From QFOX01 sp033763655 (GTDB lineage Bacteria > Pseudomonadota > Alphaproteobacteria > Rickettsiales > UBA3002): a DNA stretch of 64,000 nucleotides. Each line of letters begins with the position of its first letter. The first letter of the stretch is position 1. Positions 49,950 through 59,572 of the stretch are shown one piece after another. The notes under the pieces are model-generated. The model worked only from the letters and a program-made list of their open reading frames with translations. It had not been told where the DNA came from and searched no databases. The stretch spans positions 67,489 to 131,488 of the forward strand of contig JANRKD010000027.1 of assembly GCA_033763655.1 (NCBI GenBank). Reading direction: 5' to 3'. The position numbers were made by a program, and so were the translations under genes.

Positions 49950-51110
49950 ATGGAGGGCATCAGAGTGCATAGAGCGCAACAGGCGGCCGGCTCGGCCATG
50001 AATATCACGCGCGAGGATATCGAGGCGCTGGTACGCGAGCCGTCGCCCGCGATGCGCCAGCGCATCTGCGAGAAAATCTCCGGCGGCTACAATGCCGGGG
50101 TGTATACCGAAAACGAGATGCGGCTGGCGAACGAGATTTTTCGCCTGCTGCTCAAGGATACGGAAATGAAAGTGCGCCTGCTGATGGCGGACACATTGAA
50201 ATCGAACATGCAGGTGCCGCACGATATTATCTGGGCGCTGGCCAACGACCGTCAGGAAATCGCGGTGCCGGTGTTGCAGCACTCGCATGTGCTCAGCGAG
50301 GATGATTTAATCGCGATTGTGCAGGCGACGCGCGAGCACCCCAAATTAAAGGCGGTGGCGCAGCGTGAAAGCATTTCACGCCCGCTGTCGCATGCGCTGG
50401 TGGAAAAACGTGACCGTGAAATTACCCGCACGCTGCTTGGCAACAAAGGGGCGGCGCTGGCGGATACCAGCATCGACCTGATGCTTGAGGAGTTCGCGCG
50501 CGACCATTCCATACTCGAAGAGCTGGTGCTGCGCGGCGGGCTGCCGTATGAATTTGCCGAACGCCTGTTTGCCTCGGTGTCCGATGCGCTGAAAAAGCAG
50601 ATGACCCGCAAATACCGCATGAACCGGCATGTGGTGGAAGAGGTCACGGTCGCCGCCCGCGAAACGGCGATGCTGCAGTTTATTTCGCCCTGGATGAGCC
50701 AGAACGACATCAACCATCTGGTCGAGGAAATGCACCGGAATAAGCGGCTGAGCGACTCGGTGATTATCCGTTCGCTGTGCATCGGCGATTTGCGCTTTTT
50801 CGAGACGGCGATTGCCCGCCGTGTCGGTATTCCCGCGAGCAACGCGCGCCTCCTGTTGATCGACCCCGGCCCGCTTGGCTTCAAGGCGCTGTATGACTCC
50901 TCGGGCCTGCCCGCTTCTTTTTACGAGGCCGTTCACGTCATGCTGCGGCTGGCGCTCGAGGAAACGCGCTACGGCGATTACCGCACCAATGATTTCGGGG
51001 CGATGATGGTGGCAAAAATCCGTTCGGCGGGCTATGATCGCAGCATCGAGAACATGGAAACCCTGTTGCAACTGGTCGGGCGGGCGATTCATGAACCCAA
51101 GCTCCACTAG
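49950..51110 (+). CDS. DUF2336 protein (first of a tandem pair)
   Basis: The 386-residue protein consists of HEAT-like helical repeats of the DUF2336 family, found mainly in alphaproteobacteria. It has ITREDIEALVREPSPAMRQRI, NEIFRLLLKDTEMKVRLLMA and a C-terminal half with AARETAMLQFISPWMSQNDI. The start at 49950 is uncertain; an in-frame ATG at 49998 also fits. No catalytic motif is known; a signalling scaffold role has been suggested for the family. The next gene is a paralogue. Confidence 0.85.
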   Translation: MEGIRVHRAQQAAGSAMNITREDIEALVREPSPAMRQRICEKISGGYNAGVYTENEMRLANEIFRLLLKDTEMKVRLLMADTLKSNMQVPHDIIWALANDRQEIAVPVLQHSHVLSEDDLIAIVQATREHPKLKAVAQRESISRPLSHALVEKRDREITRTLLGNKGAALADTSIDLMLEEFARDHSILEELVLRGGLPYEFAERLFASVSDALKKQMTRKYRMNRHVVEEVTVAARETAMLQFISPWMSQNDINHLVEEMHRNKRLSDSVIIRSLCIGDLRFFETAIARRVGIPASNARLLLIDPGPLGFKALYDSSGLPASFYEAVHVMLRLALEETRYGDYRTNDFGAMMVAKIRSAGYDRSIENMETLLQLVGRAIHEPKLH

Positions 51111-52239
51111 CGCACAGCCCATGGCAGCGGATGTCATCCTCACGCCGATGGACGTGGAGCGGTTGCTGCGCGACGATTCGCCCGATTCGCGCGCGAGCGT
51201 GCTCGAAAAAATCGTGCAGGGCTATAATGCAGCGAATTTCCGTGGCCGCGAGCGCGACATTGCCGAGCAGGTATTCCGCCTGCTGATGAAGGATGTGGCG
51301 CTGCGGGTGCGCGAGACGCTGGCGGAACGCATCAAGGACAACGCGGATGTCCCCCGCGATATTGTGCTGCATCTGGCGAACGATGTCGAATCGGTGGCGG
51401 GGCCCGTGCTGGTCAGTAGCGTGGTGCTTTCCGATGCCGACCTGGTCGAGATTGTCGAAAAAAGCCACGATATGGGCAAGCTGCTGGCCATTACGCAGCG
51501 CGAGGCGGTCTCGCCACGGGTGAGCGACGCGCTGGTCGAAACGCGTTATGCGCAGGTGATGCAGTCGTTGCTGTCGAACGAGGGGGCAACCATCAGCGAC
51601 CGTGCGTTTGAGAAAATCGCCGAGGATTTCCGTGGCGATGACGGCGTGATGACGGCCCTGTCGAAGAAACCGAAACTGCCGATTACGGTGGTCGAGCGGA
51701 TTATCACGCAGGTGAGCAGCGCCGTGGCGGAGGAGCTGAAAGGCCGCTACCAGCTCAGCGATAGTGATCTGGCCGGGAATGCCAGCCATGCGCGCGAGGA
51801 TTTCATGGTGCGGCTGCTCGAAAATCAGCTCCCTGATGATGAGATCGAGGCGCTGGTGGTGCAGATGGCGCGCGAGGAACGGCTGACCCCGTCGATTGTG
51901 ATGACCGCGCTGTGCCGGGGGCAACTGATGTTCTTTACGACGGCACTGGCGCAATTTGCCGGCATCCCCGTGGCCAACGCCAGGCGGCTGGTGGCCGACC
52001 GTGGCGCGCATGGTTTCAACGGGCTGTACGAAAAATCGGGCCTGCCGGATTCGATGATGGATGCGGTGCGCCTGCTGCTGCGCGCCGTGCAGGATATGGC
52101 AAGCGACGGGGCTATTCCCGGTTCGATGCTCTATGCCAACCGCCTTGCCGAGCGGGTGATTGGTGCGGCGGGTGCGCAACCCGTCGAATACCTGCCGTAT
52201 TTTATCGCCCTCGTGCGCCAGAATCCACAGCGCCATTAG
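51091..52239 (+). CDS. DUF2336 protein (second of a tandem pair)
   Basis: The start at 51091 overlaps the first gene by 20 bases; 51121 is an alternative. The 382 residues align with the first gene over the whole length: both have VERLLRDDSPDSRASVLEKI-type starts, EQVFRLLMKDVALRVRETLA, a central DDGVMTALSKK block and a final HGFNGLYEKSGLPDSMMDAV (LGFKALYDSSGLPASFYEAV in the first). The pair arose by duplication and diverged strongly. Cotranscription is likely. Confidence 0.85.
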   Translation: MNPSSTSAQPMAADVILTPMDVERLLRDDSPDSRASVLEKIVQGYNAANFRGRERDIAEQVFRLLMKDVALRVRETLAERIKDNADVPRDIVLHLANDVESVAGPVLVSSVVLSDADLVEIVEKSHDMGKLLAITQREAVSPRVSDALVETRYAQVMQSLLSNEGATISDRAFEKIAEDFRGDDGVMTALSKKPKLPITVVERIITQVSSAVAEELKGRYQLSDSDLAGNASHAREDFMVRLLENQLPDDEIEALVVQMAREERLTPSIVMTALCRGQLMFFTTALAQFAGIPVANARRLVADRGAHGFNGLYEKSGLPDSMMDAVRLLLRAVQDMASDGAIPGSMLYANRLAERVIGAAGAQPVEYLPYFIALVRQNPQRH

Positions 52240-52289
52240 GCGGCGTTTTGCCTATTGTCTGCACCCGGCTCTCCTGCTAGCGTGCGGCG

Positions 52290-53072
52290 ATGGAAATGAC
52301 GACCCGCATTGCCTGTCTTGCTGATGATTCGCCCAAGGCGCAGGCGGCCTATGCCGAACTGTCAAAATCCCACACCTTCCTCGATATTGCGGGCAAGCGC
52401 ACCAAGCCCGACGTGATTGTGGCACTTGGCGGCGACGGGTTCATGCTGCAGGTGCTGCACAAATACATGCACCGCAATATCCCGGTCTATGGCATGAATT
52501 GCGGCTCAGTCGGCTTCCTGCTCAACAGCTACCATGCGGATCACCTCCCCGCGCGCATTGCGGCGGCACGGCGGGCGACGCTGCACCCGCTGGTGATGTA
52601 TGCGCGCACGCGCGATGGTCGCGAGCGGCAGGAGCTGGCGATTAACGAAGTGTCACTGTTTCGCGAAAGTCGGCAGGCGGCCAAGCTGCGTATTTCGATT
52701 GACCATGTGGTGCGCGTCAGCGACCTGGTGGCGGACGGGATTCTGGTTTCGACCCCGGCCGGCTCGACCGCCTATAATTTTTCCGCCGGCGGGCCGATTA
52801 TTCCACTCAATGGCGGGTTACTGGCGCTGACGCCGATTGCACCCTTCCGCCCCCGGCGCTGGCGCGGCGCGCTGCTGAACCATCAGTCGAGCATCACGTT
52901 TGAAGTGCTTGAGGCCGATAAGCGCCCGGTTAGCGCGGTCGCCGATTTTACCGAGGTGCGCGACGTGGTCAGTGTGTCGGTTTTCGAGGATCGCAACATC
53001 GCCCTGTCGCTGCTGTTCGACCCCGAGCATAATCTTGAAGAGCGTATTACCAGTGAACAATTCAGTTTTTAG
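52290..53072 (+). CDS. nadK: NAD kinase
   Basis: NadK phosphorylates NAD to NADP. The 260-residue protein has the GGDG motif at residues 47-50, the conserved NEVSLFR (NE/D motif), TPAGSTAYNFSAGGPIIP, and a C-terminal region with the ADFTEVRDV segment. The length is in the range of short alphaproteobacterial NAD kinases. It is followed 7 bases later by a transporter gene. Confidence 0.96.
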   Translation: MEMTTRIACLADDSPKAQAAYAELSKSHTFLDIAGKRTKPDVIVALGGDGFMLQVLHKYMHRNIPVYGMNCGSVGFLLNSYHADHLPARIAAARRATLHPLVMYARTRDGRERQELAINEVSLFRESRQAAKLRISIDHVVRVSDLVADGILVSTPAGSTAYNFSAGGPIIPLNGGLLALTPIAPFRPRRWRGALLNHQSSITFEVLEADKRPVSAVADFTEVRDVVSVSVFEDRNIALSLLFDPEHNLEERITSEQFSF

Positions 53073-53079
53073 GAGTGTT

Positions 53080-54057
53080 ATGAACCAGCGCCACGAAACC
53101 ACGATTGCCATTTTGATGTTCATGGGTGTGCTGCTGGGGAATGTGGTTATCTTTACGATTGTGCCGTTCCTGAGCGCGCCCGATTTGGTGGGCTTGCGCG
53201 TTTCCGCCGGACAGGCGCTCGGGCTGCTCGCGGCGGATGCGCCCGCACCTGCGCCTATCCACGCCTTCCAGATTATGCTGTGCTACAGTATCATCGCCAC
53301 CGGCTGCATGCTGCCATGGGCGATTAAACAGGGCCGCGCGGGCCTCGCCACGCAACGCAAAAAAGCCTACATCGCGCGCGGGTTTCTCGAATACGGCTCG
53401 TTCACCCTGTCGTTTTTCTCGCTTGGCTTTCTCGGCGAGAATTTTACCCTGCCGATGCATACGGCGCTCAACTTCGTCACCCCCATTTTCGCGACGCTCG
53501 CCACCATCCTCATCCTCAAGGAACGCAGCCACCTGCATACCTGGATTGCGCTGCTGGCCGGGGTGGCGGGGGTGCTGATTATCACGCGGCCAGGCATGTT
53601 GCCGCTCAGCCCCGGGGTCTTTTATGTGTTGGGGGCGGCGCTCGGGTTCTCGCTCTGTGGGGTGGTCATCAAGCTGTTATGTCGCACCGAATCGTCGCGC
53701 CATATCGCGTTTTACATGCTTGCCACCACCACCGTGCTGGCACTGCCAGCAGGCATCAGCCATTGGAGAAACCCGGGGGTCGACGGCTGGTTCTGGCTGG
53801 GGCTGATCGGGGTAATCGCCTACCTGCAGCAGGTCTATGTTGCCAAGGCGATTTCGAAAGTGCCGTTCATGGTGCTGATTCCGATCAATTTCGTGTCGCT
53901 GCTGTTTGCCACGGTGATGTCGTATTTTGTTTATGCAAAACTCATCGACCAGTGGACGCTGCTCGGCGCGGTGATTATTCTCGCCGGGACGATTTACAAC
54001 GCCAACCGCAACCGCAACATCGCCACGCGCGAGGCGCAGGTGGCGGCGACGGTATAA
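53080..54057 (+). CDS. EamA/DMT family transporter
   Basis: The ATG at 53080 follows AGGAG seven bases upstream; 325 residues. About ten hydrophobic helices in two EamA repeats are visible (FLEYGSFTLSFFSLGFLGEN; VFYVLGAALGFSLCGVVIKL), with ILILKERSHLHTW at the end of the first repeat. A large loop after helix 1 (about residues 37-65) is unusual. Substrate unknown. It is probably cotranscribed with nadK and the glycosyltransferase. Confidence 0.9.
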   Translation: MNQRHETTIAILMFMGVLLGNVVIFTIVPFLSAPDLVGLRVSAGQALGLLAADAPAPAPIHAFQIMLCYSIIATGCMLPWAIKQGRAGLATQRKKAYIARGFLEYGSFTLSFFSLGFLGENFTLPMHTALNFVTPIFATLATILILKERSHLHTWIALLAGVAGVLIITRPGMLPLSPGVFYVLGAALGFSLCGVVIKLLCRTESSRHIAFYMLATTTVLALPAGISHWRNPGVDGWFWLGLIGVIAYLQQVYVAKAISKVPFMVLIPINFVSLLFATVMSYFVYAKLIDQWTLLGAVIILAGTIYNANRNRNIATREAQVAATV

Positions 54058-54060
54058 CCG

Positions 54061-55356
54061 TTGAACCTGCTTTTCATCCACCCCAATATGCCCGGCCAGT
54101 ATAAGCATCTGGCGCGGGCGTTCGGGGCGGAGGGCGGCCACCGCATCTATTTCATCACCAAGCACAAGAGCGCGGAAATTGCAGGCGTCACCCGCATCAC
54201 CTACGGCATGCCGAAGCTCGATGCGCCACCGCCGAGCCATCGCTATCTGGCCACCGCCACGCGCGGGGTGATGCAGGGGCAGCAGGTCTGGCGGGTCTGC
54301 CGCCAGTTGCAGCGGCGCGAAAATTTTACACCCGAGATTATCATCTGCCATCCCGGCTGGGGCGACGCCCTGTTTCTCCGTGAGATTTTTCCGCAGGCGA
54401 AAATCCTCAGCTTTTTCGAGTTTTATTACCATGCGCATGGCGCCGATGTCGGGTTCGAAGAGCCGGCGACGGCGGATGATGCCGCCCGCATCCGCATGAA
54501 AAACGTCATCAACCTGATGAGCCTTGAACAGGCCGATTGGGGCATCACCCCGACCGTCTGGCAATGGAGCGTCCACCCGAAGGATTTCGCGCATAAGCTC
54601 AGTGTGCTGCATGATGGGGTGGATGTGGAGATTTGCCGTCCCGACCCCGAGGCGATTTTCACCTTGCCGAACGGCAGAACCTTCCGCGCGGGCGACGAGG
54701 TTGTCACCTATGTTGCGCGCAATTTCGAGCCGTATCGCGGTTTTTCGACCTTCATGCACGCGGCGGAAATCCTGCTGCGCGACCGCCCGAACCTGCATAT
54801 TGTTGCGGTCGGCGCCGACAGCGTCAGCTATGGCCGCAAAGCGCCCGACGGCAAAACCTACCGCCAGATTTTAAGCGAAGAAGTGCACCTGCCCGAGGCG
54901 CGCATGCATTTTGTCGGGACGCTGGCTTATGCGGATCTCATCCGCCTGTTTCAGGTCAGCGCGGCGCATCTCTACCTCACCTATCCGTTTGTGCTGTCAT
55001 GGTCGATGCTGGAGGCGATGGCCGCCGGTGTGGCGCTGGTGGCGAGCGATACCAAACCGGTGCGCGAGGTGGTCGAGCACGGGGTGAACGGGATGCGGGT
55101 CGATTTTTTCTCACCCGCCGAGGTGGCGGCCACCGTCAGCCGGTTGCTCGACGACCCGCAGCGCAATGCCGCGATGCGTGCCGCTGCGCGGGCGACGGTG
55201 GTCGGGCGGTTTGCGCTGGCGAATCTGTTGCCGCTGCATATGCAGTTAGTGCGTGAGGTTGCCGCAGGTCAGATACCGCCGCCGGTGGCCGAAAAAATCA
55301 AGGCCATAAGCCTGATTGCGCCCTATGCGCAGGCGATGTGGCAGGCGAATTCCTGA
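54061..55356 (+). CDS. Group 1 glycosyltransferase
   Basis: The start codon is TTG, three bases after the previous stop. It gives the family N-terminus MNLLFIHPNMPGQYKHLARA. Starting at the ATG at 54088 would remove the first strand. The 431-residue GT-B enzyme has an acceptor domain, VDVEICRPDPEAIF at the domain boundary, NFEPYRGFSTFMHAAEILL, and LYLTYPFVLSWSMLEAMAAG with the E-x7-E-like nucleotide-sugar site. It likely builds a surface polysaccharide or glycolipid. It converges with the HlyD gene after 15 bases. Confidence 0.9.
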   Translation: MNLLFIHPNMPGQYKHLARAFGAEGGHRIYFITKHKSAEIAGVTRITYGMPKLDAPPPSHRYLATATRGVMQGQQVWRVCRQLQRRENFTPEIIICHPGWGDALFLREIFPQAKILSFFEFYYHAHGADVGFEEPATADDAARIRMKNVINLMSLEQADWGITPTVWQWSVHPKDFAHKLSVLHDGVDVEICRPDPEAIFTLPNGRTFRAGDEVVTYVARNFEPYRGFSTFMHAAEILLRDRPNLHIVAVGADSVSYGRKAPDGKTYRQILSEEVHLPEARMHFVGTLAYADLIRLFQVSAAHLYLTYPFVLSWSMLEAMAAGVALVASDTKPVREVVEHGVNGMRVDFFSPAEVAATVSRLLDDPQRNAAMRAAARATVVGRFALANLLPLHMQLVREVAAGQIPPPVAEKIKAISLIAPYAQAMWQANS

Positions 55357-55371
55357 GCTGTGTCGGAGGCG

Positions 55372-56826
55372 CTACTGGTCGTGGAAGGCGCGGCCAAACG
55401 AGGCGCGAATCGGCTGCATAATGTAGGAAAGCATGGTGCGGTTGCCGGTGACAATCAGCACGTCGGCGGGCATGCCGGAAGTGAGCGTGATGCCACGGCC
55501 CAGCGCCGCGATTTCCTGCTGCGGGATTTCAATCCGCGCGATGTAATAGCTCTCGCCGGTGTTTTTGTCGTCGAAACGGTCGGCGGCGATGGTCAGCACC
55601 TTGCCTTTAATCGGGCGCAGGTAGCGGCTTTTGAACGCGGTCAGGCGCACTTGCGCAATAAGGCCCGCCTGCACCACGTCCACATCCTCAATCGCCACGC
55701 GCGCCTCGACAATCAGCCGGTCATCGCTGGGCACCAGATACATCAGCGTTTCGCCGGGGCGCACGACGCCGCCAATGGTGTGGATGCTCAGCCCGGTGAT
55801 GGTGCCCGCCAGCGGCGCGGTGATTTCCACCCGCCGCGCCACATCCGAGGTTGAGCGCGCCTGCTCCTCAAGGCTCGAGAGCTGCACCTGCGTGTCTTTC
55901 AGCTCGGCGATGATCCGGTTCAGCGCGTCGTTTTTGAGGTTGAGGATGGTGGTTTTTGATTCGCTGATTGTCTGGTTGGCGCGGCTGATGAGCGCCTGTG
56001 CCTGCCCTCGCTGGCCGACAAGATCCGCCTGTTGCCGTTGCAGCGCCAGCAGGCGCGGTTTGGTGGCGTTGCCGCTGGCCAGCAGCCCCTGCACCACGGC
56101 GATTTCCTGTGCGAGCAGGTTAATCTGCGTCGAGGCGGCGCTCACCTGATCGCGCAGCCCGCGTATCTCGTCGCCGCTTTGCGCCGCCCGCTGGTTGAGG
56201 ACGCTGATTTGCCCCTCCATCGCCGCGCGGCGGGTGGCAAAGAGGCGACGCTGGGTTTCGAGCGCCTCTTTCACTTTCGGATTGGAGGATTCCTGTGTCA
56301 GATATTCGGTGGGAAAGCTGATGGCATCTTTTCCGTCGCGCTCGGCGATGAGGCGGGCCTCGCTGGCCTTGGCGGCGAGATAATCCCCAAGCACCTGGTC
56401 GCGCCGCGCTTTTGCATTGGTGCTGTCGAGCCGGATCAGCGGTTGGCCGAGGGTGACGCTGTCGCCGTCGCGCACGAGGATTTCCTTGACGATGCCGCCT
56501 TCGAGATGCTGGATTTCCTTGCGGCTGGATTCGCTGGCGACGCGCCCGGGTGCAATCGCTCCCGAGGCAAGCGGCACCAGCGTCGCCCACAGGCCGAAAA
56601 CCCCGAAGAGGAGGAACATCAACACCAGCCCGATAAAAATGGTGGGCCGTGCGCGCTGGTCGGGCGCGGCAGGGTTGCCGGCATCATACGGCAGCAGGCG
56701 CGCGGCGGCGATATCGAGCCAGTGGGTGGCCCGGCGCAGCAGGGCAATTTCGCGCCGCCCACGGGTGCGTGGGGTACGCGGCCCGGCGCCCGGCGGCACC
56801 GCAGGCAAAGGGTGCGGGCGGCTCAT
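55372..56826 (-). CDS. Type I secretion membrane fusion protein (HlyD family)
   Basis: The 484-residue protein has one membrane helix (FIGLVLMFLLFGVFGLWATL, about residues 63-82). A lipoyl/barrel segment follows (IQHLEGGIVKEILVRDGDSV), then a long coiled coil (about 155-340) and the HlyD C-terminal signature (APLAGTITGLSIHTIGGVVR; MPADVLIVTGNRTML). It links the inner-membrane ABC transporter to an outer-membrane channel that is not encoded here. Its start overlaps the end of the ABC gene. Confidence 0.95.
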   Translation of the reverse strand: MSRPHPLPAVPPGAGPRTPRTRGRREIALLRRATHWLDIAAARLLPYDAGNPAAPDQRARPTIFIGLVLMFLLFGVFGLWATLVPLASGAIAPGRVASESSRKEIQHLEGGIVKEILVRDGDSVTLGQPLIRLDSTNAKARRDQVLGDYLAAKASEARLIAERDGKDAISFPTEYLTQESSNPKVKEALETQRRLFATRRAAMEGQISVLNQRAAQSGDEIRGLRDQVSAASTQINLLAQEIAVVQGLLASGNATKPRLLALQRQQADLVGQRGQAQALISRANQTISESKTTILNLKNDALNRIIAELKDTQVQLSSLEEQARSTSDVARRVEITAPLAGTITGLSIHTIGGVVRPGETLMYLVPSDDRLIVEARVAIEDVDVVQAGLIAQVRLTAFKSRYLRPIKGKVLTIAADRFDDKNTGESYYIARIEIPQQEIAALGRGITLTSGMPADVLIVTGNRTMLSYIMQPIRASFGRAFHDQ

Positions 56827-58535
56827 GCCTCCCCCCCTTGCGCGAGTTGGCGCGGCGGCGAAAAGCGACCGAGGATTTCCTCACGCGGGCCGATGGCCTC
56901 GATGCCACCCGCTTTAAGCACCAGGATTTTATCGACCGTGGCAAGAATGCTGGGCCGGTGGGCGATGATCACGGTGGTGATGTTGGCTTTTTTCAGTTGC
57001 CGGATGGTGTGCATCAGGGCGCGTTCGCCGTCGCCGTCGAGGTTGCTGTTCGGTTCGTCGAGGATGACCAGACGCGGGTTGCCAAACAGCGCCCGCGCCA
57101 GCCCGATACGTTGTTTCTGGCCGGGGGAAAGCACGGTGTTGCCGGGGACATACACCGTGTCGTAGCCGTTTTCGAATTGCAGCACGAGGTGGTGGACGCC
57201 CGCTTTTTGCGCTGCTTCGATAATTTTCTCATCGGGAATATCGGGCAGCAGGCGGGCGATGTTGAACTTCAGGCTGCCCGCGAACAGATCCACCTGCTGC
57301 GGCAGGTAGCCGATATATTGCCCGACTTCGGCGCGCCCCCAGCGGAACAGCTCCGCCCCATCGAGCCGCACGGTGCCCATGGTGGGCAGGAAAACCCCGG
57401 CAAGGGCCTTGCCCAGTGTCGATTTCCCTGCCGCGCTCGGCCCGATGATGCCAAGGCTCTCGCCCGGCTGCAGCTCGAAGTTGATGTTGCGTAAGGTGGG
57501 GTTGGACGGTTTGCCGAAACTGAGATAGAGGCCCTCGACAGTGAGGCGGCCCTTGGGCACAGGCAGCACGGTCGAACCCGCCGGCGGCACGATGTTGCGC
57601 ATCAGCAGGGTGAGGCGGTGGTAGGCATCGCGCGCGCCGATGAGCTGTTTCCACAGGCCAATCGCATTATCGAACGGTGACAGCGTGCGCTGGATGAGGA
57701 TGGAAGCGGCAATCAGCCCGCCGGCGGAAAGCTGGTCTTTCAGCGCCAGCCAGGCGCCAATGGCAATGACCGAAACCTGCAGCAATAAACGCAGCGCGCG
57801 GGTGACGCCGTTGATAATGGCGGCACGTTGCTGGGCGATGTCCTGCAGCGCGAGGCCGCGCCGGGTATCTGCCTCCCAGTTGGTGACGACGGCGTCGTTC
57901 ATCCCCATGGCGCAGATGGCCTCGGCGCTGCGGCCAATCGCATCGGCCCCGAGGGCGGCCTCGACCGATTTCTCGGTCGCCCGCAGCAGGACTTTGCGCG
58001 TCGCGTATTCGTTGATGATTGCACTCGTGGATAAGATGAGGACGCCGAGTACGGCGATAAAGCCGAGGATGGGGTTGATGAGGTAGATGACAAACACGAA
58101 CAGCAGCGACCAGGGAATATCCATCGCGGTGGGGGTGGCGAGGGCGACAAAGTTTTTGATGGTCATCAGGTCGCGCTGGTGCTGCCCGGCGAAGGGCGCG
58201 CCGGTCTGCGCCGCCTGCTCGATTGAGATGCGCAGCAATTTCGGGGCGACGGTGCGCTCCAGCCATTCGACCACGCGGGCGATGACGCCGGCGCGCACCG
58301 CATACAGCGCGCCGTAAAACGCATAGCCGATGAGGACAACAAAGGTCAGGCCAAGCAGGGTTTCCACCGAACGGGTGGTGAACACGCGGTCGAACACCTG
58401 CATGGAATAAATCGGTTGCAGCAGCGAGAGCGCATTGACCGCAAACGAGAAAAGAAAAATGTAGCCCATCGCGCGTTTGCTGGCCAGCAGCGCGGCAGAA
58501 AGTTCGGTCGGGGGCTGGTGGGCAGGTTTCGCCAT
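56823..58535 (-). CDS. Type I secretion ABC transporter (PrtD/LapB-like)
   Basis: The start at 58535 gives 570 residues. Six-helix membrane domain (FLFSFAVNALSLLQPIYSMQ; LLFVFVIYLINPILGFIAVL) and an ABC domain with Walker A GPSAAGKSTLGKALAG, signature NTVLSPGQKQRIGLARALFG, Walker B PRLVILDEPNSNLDGDG and H-loop. There is no C39 peptidase domain, which fits the PrtD group exporting RTX-type proteins. No RTX substrate gene lies in the window. Confidence 0.95.
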   Translation of the reverse strand: MAKPAHQPPTELSAALLASKRAMGYIFLFSFAVNALSLLQPIYSMQVFDRVFTTRSVETLLGLTFVVLIGYAFYGALYAVRAGVIARVVEWLERTVAPKLLRISIEQAAQTGAPFAGQHQRDLMTIKNFVALATPTAMDIPWSLLFVFVIYLINPILGFIAVLGVLILSTSAIINEYATRKVLLRATEKSVEAALGADAIGRSAEAICAMGMNDAVVTNWEADTRRGLALQDIAQQRAAIINGVTRALRLLLQVSVIAIGAWLALKDQLSAGGLIAASILIQRTLSPFDNAIGLWKQLIGARDAYHRLTLLMRNIVPPAGSTVLPVPKGRLTVEGLYLSFGKPSNPTLRNINFELQPGESLGIIGPSAAGKSTLGKALAGVFLPTMGTVRLDGAELFRWGRAEVGQYIGYLPQQVDLFAGSLKFNIARLLPDIPDEKIIEAAQKAGVHHLVLQFENGYDTVYVPGNTVLSPGQKQRIGLARALFGNPRLVILDEPNSNLDGDGERALMHTIRQLKKANITTVIIAHRPSILATVDKILVLKAGGIEAIGPREEILGRFSPPRQLAQGGEA

Positions 58536-58644
58536 GCGGCGAGAGTGAAGGAAGAACGGGCGGTGGTCAAGCAATGTCCCGTTTTCCGGTGCGGCGGGCG
58601 GGCGGAGAAAGGCGCGGGATGTGGCTTCTGTGCCGCCTGACCGG

Positions 58645-59547
58645 TTAGCCGACGACCGGCGCCCGCGCATCGCGCCGCGCGACCGCGACGGCGCTGCCAA
58701 CGATAATCGCGGCCCCGAGCCAGGTCATCCAGTCGCTGGTTTCACCGAAGATGAAGTAAGCGAACAGCGCGGTGGAAAGCAGGCGGGTGAAATCGAACGG
58801 CATCAGGGCCACCAGCGGCGCCAGCGAGTAGGCGCGCACCATGCTCAGGTGCATGACGAGTGAACACAAGGCGATAAAGACCAGCAGGCCGAAGCTGGCA
58901 GGGTCGGGCGTCACCCAGTGGTAGAGGCCGAACGGGAGGGCGAGGAATAGCATGACGGCGTTCATGTAGAACACCACCCGCAGCGGCGGCTCGGTGGCGC
59001 TGAGTGATTTGATGAGGATGCCCGTAATTGCCCAGAGCAGCGAGGTGAGTAGCACAATAATCGCGCCGCTGTCGAAGCCGCTGGCATCCGGGCGTAAAAT
59101 AATGAGCGTGCCGAGGAACCCCATGCCCAGCGCCAGCCAGCGGGCAATTCCTGCCTTCTCGCGCAGGAACAGCACGGCCAGCAGCGTGACAAAGAGCGGC
59201 GCGGTGAAGCTGAGCGCCGTGGCGTGTGTCACCGGCATGATGCTGACGCTGTAGGTCCAGCCGATCATACCGCAGCCGCCGACCAGCCCACGGGTGAGGT
59301 GCTGCCGCAGGCGCGGGGTGCGCAGGCTGGGGGTGCGGCGGTAGAGCAGCCAGGGGGTGAGCAGCATGAGGGTAATCAACGTGCGCAGCATGACAATCAG
59401 GGTCGGGTGCAGATGGGCGGAAACCAGGTGGATGCCGACATTCATCGCCGAAAAGGCCGTGGTCGAAATCAGCAGGTAGCCAATCGCCGCCAGCTGGGGC
59501 CGCCGCGACGGCAATGCACGAAAACATGTAAAAAGATTGGAGAACAT
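58645..59547 (-). CDS. EamA/DMT family transporter (second)
   Basis: The start at 59547 gives 300 residues with ten hydrophobic helices in two EamA repeats (LLISTTAFSAMNVGIHLVSA; LLCSLVMHLSMVRAYSLAPL). It has the family's FLREKAGIARWLAL and YFIFGETSDWMTWLGAAIIV. It is divergent from glnD. It is only distantly similar to the transporter at 53080. Substrate unknown. Confidence 0.9.
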   Translation of the reverse strand: MFSNLFTCFRALPSRRPQLAAIGYLLISTTAFSAMNVGIHLVSAHLHPTLIVMLRTLITLMLLTPWLLYRRTPSLRTPRLRQHLTRGLVGGCGMIGWTYSVSIMPVTHATALSFTAPLFVTLLAVLFLREKAGIARWLALGMGFLGTLIILRPDASGFDSGAIIVLLTSLLWAITGILIKSLSATEPPLRVVFYMNAVMLFLALPFGLYHWVTPDPASFGLLVFIALCSLVMHLSMVRAYSLAPLVALMPFDFTRLLSTALFAYFIFGETSDWMTWLGAAIIVGSAVAVARRDARAPVVG

Positions 59548-59572
59548 ACGGCGTGCCAGATATAGTGGGCGG

